Source of the DNA: Flavobacteriales bacterium UBA7666
GTDB taxonomy: Bacteria; Bacteroidota; Bacteroidia; Flavobacteriales_D; Crocinitomicaceae
Length of the DNA: 64,000 bases
Assembly: GCA_002483265.1 (NCBI GenBank)
Contig: DLHO01000020.1
Coordinates: 1-64,000 of the forward strand
Direction: 5' to 3'
Shown: positions 60,463 to 64,000 of the stretch, one piece after another
Layout of the letters: the number at the start of each line of letters is the position of its first letter
Position numbering within the stretch: the first letter of the stretch is position 1
Notes under the pieces: generated by a model
The model's input: the letters and a program-made list of their open reading frames with translations, nothing else
Databases searched by the model: none
Told to the model about the DNA's origin: nothing
Position numbers and translations under genes: made by a program

Positions 60463-61362
60463 TTATTTTATGAATTCTTGATAGGTAAATAATACATCAT
60501 ATCCTTTCCCTTCAAAATAGCTTTTTGCTGTTTTTAAATCTCTAACTGTTGCAAGAAAAAAATCTCCTCCCCAAGCACCCAGTGATTTGATACTATATGG
60601 GTAATCGGCAAAGAAACGTTGTTTTAATTTAATAGTCCCAATAATTGAAGAAATTAACTCTTCAGAAAGATCCAATTGTTTTTCAAACACTTCAATTTCA
60701 TCCGTTTGTAAGGCATTTGAGATAATTGCATCAATTGTATCGATTTGATGTTGGGTAACGCTTGTTTTTTTAAAACGCTTAATTTCTTCCCGTGAATTTT
60801 GCTTATTGCCCAAATAAATAAACAATAGTTTATCCGTTATTGACTCCGGGAGATGTACTTCCTTTTTAATTTTTCCATTAGCATATAGAATCGGAAGCTT
60901 TGCTGTTGCACAAGCCACATCGTAACCCGATCCACCAAAAGATGCATCGAGTAGCTTCTTTGTTTCTACACCTGACCATTGACTCAATAAGCTAATTAAT
61001 GTAGAACTGGAACCAAGTCCCCAATTTAATTCAAAATTCGCTTCTGCCTTGAATCTTTGGTTGAAATCAAGATTGGGTTTTTCTGTTCGGATCACAAGGA
61101 ACAACTGCCTCAAAGTTTCAGCAACTTCTTCGTTATTGGTATCCAGAATGGTGAAATCATTGCTCATAGAAGCAGAAAACCATATTCCGTGTTTGGAATG
61201 GCTTTCCCAGATGAGTTCATCAGACTTTGTTACTGAAAGTGTTTGTCCGAATTTTAATGGAAAAGCCAGACAGTCTGATCCATTCAGAACCAGATATTCA
61301 CCAAAAAGCATCAGTTTTCCTGATGCCTTATAGGTCCTTATTGTATTTTCGGTAACTGTCAA
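60463..61362 (-). CDS. GHMP kinase, likely phosphomevalonate kinase
   Basis: 299 residues, TTG start immediately after the HMG-CoA reductase stop (TGATTG). GHMP motifs: KLMLFGEYLVLNG at the N-terminus, NWGLGSSSTLISLL, SGYDVACATAK (a G-F/Y-D-V element as in eukaryote-type phosphomevalonate kinases), and GAWGGDFFLATV near the C-terminus. It is shorter than yeast Erg8. As mevalonate kinase and decarboxylase are already encoded beside it, the missing step is phosphomevalonate to diphosphomevalonate, so I assign it there by exclusion. A second, atypical mevalonate-3-kinase-like role cannot be excluded. Confidence 0.65.
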   Translation of the reverse strand: MTVTENTIRTYKASGKLMLFGEYLVLNGSDCLAFPLKFGQTLSVTKSDELIWESHSKHGIWFSASMSNDFTILDTNNEEVAETLRQLFLVIRTEKPNLDFNQRFKAEANFELNWGLGSSSTLISLLSQWSGVETKKLLDASFGGSGYDVACATAKLPILYANGKIKKEVHLPESITDKLLFIYLGNKQNSREEIKRFKKTSVTQHQIDTIDAIISNALQTDEIEVFEKQLDLSEELISSIIGTIKLKQRFFADYPYSIKSLGAWGGDFFLATVRDLKTAKSYFEGKGYDVLFTYQEFIK

Positions 61363-62676
61363 TCAAACTAATTGAAGAGATTCAACATATGTACGAACTG
61401 CGGATACAGAGACATTTTTGTCTTTGAAGTAAGCTACTACTTTATCGCGGTCTTCTTTTTTCACCTCTAATTGATTCATGATATTGAACAAGTGCATTTT
61501 CATGTGTCCTTGTTGAATTCCAGTTGTTGTCAATGATTTAACGGCGCCAAAATTGTTTGCCAATCCTGCTGCTGCTGCTATTCCCATTAATTCTCGTGCA
61601 CTTGGAAAATCTAATAATTCATGCGATAGTTTCACTAGCGGATGTAAGTTCGTCAATCCGCCAACCACTCCCAATGCAATTGGTAAGGTCAACTCAAAAC
61701 GGAAGATATCATTCTCAATAGTACAATTCGTTAAAGAAGAATAATGCCCGTTCATACTTGCATAAGCATGACCGCAAGCTTCAACCGCTCTAAAATCATT
61801 TCCAGTTGCTAATACGACTGCATCAACACCATTGTAAATCCCTTTGTTGTGTGTTGTAGCACGATAAGGATCTACTTGTGCAATTCTTACGGCAGTATGG
61901 AATTTTTTTGCAAACTCTTTCCCTGAAATACCAGGAACAATTCCATCCAGATTTTTAACATCTGTTTCCACCCAACACTTAACAACACAATTGGGTGTGA
62001 GGTTAGAGAGAATTGACATAATGATCTCCAAACCATCTTTTTTGAAGTCCGGTTGGTTTTGGTGCCAATTTCTAAATATTTGAGCAAACTTTTCTAAGCA
62101 GGAGTTAACGAAATTTGCACCCATTGAATCAATCGTTTCAAAAGTGACAAATAATTGCATTAATCCTGGTTCTTTGTCAGAAAGATCTTTTAGAACAATA
62201 TCCTTTATACCGCCACCGCGGTTACGCATATTTACAGTAATATCTTCAGAACCGTCGAATAAAAGTTGTTTTAATTCATCAAAACGATTGATTAGTTTTT
62301 CAATATCATCATGCCATAAGAAATGAACTTGTCCTACTTTTTCTGTATCAACAATCTCTGTATGGAACCCTCCTAAAGCATACCAGAATTTCGCGCTATT
62401 TGATGCAGCTGCAACAACAGAGCTTTCTTCAATTACCATCGGAACAGCAAATGTCTTTCCATTGATTAAGAAGTTTGGAGCAATACTATAAGGTAAGTGG
62501 AAATTCGAAATGGTATTTTCACTAAACTCGTTGATCACTTCTTGAACAGCAACGTCACTGTGATCAAAACTTTTAAATGTTTCCATCGTTTTTTCCGGAC
62601 ACTTAAAAAAATTTGTAATCGCTTCCAACTTCTCCTGCTTGTTCTTTTTTGAGAACCCCTCTATTAATATTTCCAT
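61363..62676 (-). CDS. mvaA: HMG-CoA reductase, class II
   Basis: 437 residues. Reduces HMG-CoA to mevalonate. Catalytic residues are in the positions of Pseudomonas mevalonii HMGR: Glu83 (VPMVIEESSVVAAAS), Lys279 (THNKGIYNG), Asp295 (ATGNDFRAVEACGHAYAS), and the C-terminal flap His392 (GIQQGHMKMHL). The N-terminal membrane domain of the eukaryotic class I enzyme is missing. NADH is usually preferred by class II enzymes, but coenzyme choice is not readable here. Its ATG overlaps the idi stop as TAATG. Confidence 0.95.
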   Translation of the reverse strand: MEILIEGFSKKNKQEKLEAITNFFKCPEKTMETFKSFDHSDVAVQEVINEFSENTISNFHLPYSIAPNFLINGKTFAVPMVIEESSVVAAASNSAKFWYALGGFHTEIVDTEKVGQVHFLWHDDIEKLINRFDELKQLLFDGSEDITVNMRNRGGGIKDIVLKDLSDKEPGLMQLFVTFETIDSMGANFVNSCLEKFAQIFRNWHQNQPDFKKDGLEIIMSILSNLTPNCVVKCWVETDVKNLDGIVPGISGKEFAKKFHTAVRIAQVDPYRATTHNKGIYNGVDAVVLATGNDFRAVEACGHAYASMNGHYSSLTNCTIENDIFRFELTLPIALGVVGGLTNLHPLVKLSHELLDFPSARELMGIAAAAGLANNFGAVKSLTTTGIQQGHMKMHLFNIMNQLEVKKEDRDKVVAYFKDKNVSVSAVRTYVESLQLV

Positions 62677-63695
62677 TATCTTATTTTTAGAAATTTGTGA
62701 GCCATTAGTAATCCTTTTATTTGTATTTCAGCAAATGTATCCAAGGCTTCTTGTGATTCATTTGCATGTTTTAAGAATGGCGCTGCCTGACCGTAAATCG
62801 CGGGGATATTTGCCTTGGAGGTTAAGTAATAACCATCTAAAAAGTTTTTTATCCCGCCACTTATAATCACATTATTACACTTACGTTCAGATCCTAGTTC
62901 TTGGATTGATTTATTTAAAAAATCGACCATTTCAGAAGCGGAATGCCCTAAAGCAATCACATCTTCATAATGAGCTTTCAATGGTTCGTTACGTAATAAC
63001 TCTAATTTTGAAAAGTTTGTTCCACCGTTTGCAGCAAAGTCGATTGCCAAAACCGGCAATTTTAGTAATTCTCTCATGCTTTCAGGACCAAAACCCTGTC
63101 CAACTTCCTTCACAATGATGTTTGTGTCAATTTCATTCAACAACTGTTTTATTGTGACAAGCGGGGAGCGTTGAATTAAATCGCCTTCCGGCTGCAACCA
63201 TTCCTGCAAGGGATTGACATGCACAATCAAGCCATCCGCATCCAGTTTATCTACTAGTGCTTTTAGCTTAGATGCCTGACCTTTATCTATTAATCGCTCA
63301 ATTTGAGCAATTCCTACGTTGGCGTATAGAGGAGAAGCATCCCCAAGGATCGGACGCAGGTTAAAATCATCGAAATAGGTATTGTCTTCCAAAATAATCC
63401 GACAAGAGCCCAAGCCCATACCAAACCCATATTTATTGGCCGTTTTCGCCAACATTTTATTGATTGGGCCTGCAGCAGACGTACCGCCCGTCATACTTGA
63501 AATCCAGAGAGGATAACGCATCGTTTTTTCGCCTAGTTTAATAGACAAGTCTGATTGTTCAGGGTGTCCCTCTAACATTGGCTCGTAATAAAAACGACCA
63601 TCTGTTAAGGCACTTTGCGAAGCAAAAGCCAAATCCAAATGATTCTGTTTCCTTAAGTCTGCCGCTTCTAGCGATTCGTGTTCAATTTTTTCCAT
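62676..63695 (-). CDS. fni: Isopentenyl-diphosphate isomerase, type 2 (FMN)
   Basis: 339 residues. Interconverts IPP and DMAPP with FMN and NADPH. Motifs: WISSMTGGTSAAGPINKMLA, GLGSCRIIL, VGIAQIERL, HVNPLQEWLQPEGD with the Gln and Glu of the type 2 catalytic site, and the FMN-phosphate region FAANGGTNFS plus GGIKNFLDG. It overlaps the squalene epoxidase stop by 1 bp (TAATG) and is followed by HMG-CoA reductase in the same way. Confidence 0.93.
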   Translation of the reverse strand: MEKIEHESLEAADLRKQNHLDLAFASQSALTDGRFYYEPMLEGHPEQSDLSIKLGEKTMRYPLWISSMTGGTSAAGPINKMLAKTANKYGFGMGLGSCRIILEDNTYFDDFNLRPILGDASPLYANVGIAQIERLIDKGQASKLKALVDKLDADGLIVHVNPLQEWLQPEGDLIQRSPLVTIKQLLNEIDTNIIVKEVGQGFGPESMRELLKLPVLAIDFAANGGTNFSKLELLRNEPLKAHYEDVIALGHSASEMVDFLNKSIQELGSERKCNNVIISGGIKNFLDGYYLTSKANIPAIYGQAAPFLKHANESQEALDTFAEIQIKGLLMAHKFLKIR

Positions 63696-64000
63696 TAGAT
63701 CATTGCAGGAACTCCTTCATCCTTTAATATCAGACGAATAATTCGTGTTGCATTTTTATATAAACGTATTTGTTTCGCTGGTTTCGTAATAAAATGTATC
63801 GGGTGCTGCATCGCCACTTTAAAAAAGTGCTTCAATAGAAATTGCTTGTTTTTGTTTATTCCCGAAAGAATGGAAAGTGGACCAGTAGCTTGTTCTCCTC
63901 CCTTCTGCAAATATTCAAAACATGCTTCCTTCAATTCATCATTTGTAAATACTTCGTACAAAGAGTTTGCCAAAATGTTGATTGTTTCAACATCCTTCCC
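63695..64000 (-). CDS. Squalene epoxidase, C-terminal part, cut by the window end
   Basis: The reading frame is open to the last base and continues outside. The 101 visible residues begin GKDVETINILANSLYEVF and continue KEACFEYLQKGGEQATGPLS, ILSGINKNKQFLLKHFFKVA. This matches the C-terminal membrane-associated end of squalene monooxygenases (compare the LREACFDYxxLGG, GPVxLLSGLNPRP and LHFFAVA patterns in plant and animal enzymes). Those enzymes use FAD and O2 to make 2,3-oxidosqualene, the substrate of the cyclase at the other end of this operon. The FAD-binding domain lies outside the window, so completeness cannot be judged. Confidence 0.82.
   Translation of the reverse strand, partial: GKDVETINILANSLYEVFTNDELKEACFEYLQKGGEQATGPLSILSGINKNKQFLLKHFFKVAMQHPIHFITKPAKQIRLYKNATRIIRLILKDEGVPAMI

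Overview
The window looks like a chromosomal segment of a free-living or aquatic Bacteroidota, most likely order Flavobacteriales (a Fluviicola/Crocinitomicaceae-like genome is my best guess; this is inference). Supporting signs seen directly: AT-rich DNA, -7 boxes of the TAnnTTTG type placed almost on the start codons, two proteins with type IX secretion sorting tails, DUF4846/DNRLRE/SBBP families, giant YD-repeat proteins of the Bacteroidota style, and a complete mevalonate route in place of visible MEP genes. No plasmid, phage or insertion sequence was recognised.

Layout. 1-5.1 kb: prfH (ribosome-rescue release factor) and a TPR protein flanked by 56-bp repeats, an S41 protease and a secreted helical protein. 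5.1-10.4 kb: DUF4846 lipoprotein, map plus a membrane protein, a TonB-C/VWA fusion, dusB. 10.3-18.5 kb (minus strand): TonB-C-like protein, recG, dsbD with a stand-alone DsbD-alpha protein, a small conserved protein, tilS and pabB. 18.6-20.7 kb: an acyltransferase and three tRNA genes (Ser-GCT, Pro-TGG, Arg-TCT), plus a decayed tRNA-Arg copy. 20.7-25.4 kb: DUF2461, small lipoproteins, and an AraC regulator next to an NAD(P)H oxidoreductase, a 49-residue protein and a DUF4260 protein. 25.5-28.3 kb (minus strand): three genes (GH64 beta-1,3-glucanase-like, an unknown protein, a PixA/AidA inclusion-body protein), each preceded by the same 62-nt leader. Divergent from them is a sensor/kinase/response-regulator operon (28.5-31.1 kb). 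A dead HxlR regulator lies at 31.4 kb. 32.0-50.4 kb: one 18-kb operon for two giant exported YD/Rhs-type proteins with a DNRLRE protein, a Skp/OmpH-like chaperone and a candidate membrane immunity protein. 50.7-55.2 kb: two T9SS-exported proteins.

55.2-64.0 kb (minus strand) is the most striking part: an eight-gene, almost gapless operon that reads squalene epoxidase (cut by the window end), type 2 IPP isomerase, class II HMG-CoA reductase, a GHMP kinase that should be phosphomevalonate kinase, diphosphomevalonate decarboxylase, mevalonate kinase, a short-chain polyprenyl diphosphate synthase, and an oxidosqualene cyclase carrying the DCTSE catalytic motif rather than the DxDD motif of squalene-hopene cyclases. 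Together they would take HMG-CoA to farnesyl diphosphate and, after a squalene synthase not seen here, 2,3-oxidosqualene to a cyclic triterpenol. This is a sterol- or arborane-type pathway in a phylum where such genes are rare.

Other items worth attention: the thrice-repeated 62-nt leader, the Rhs tip with its adjacent membrane protein, the out-of-frame basic tail after prfH, the tRNA-Arg remnant carrying a palindrome insertion, and several dispersed repeat families.
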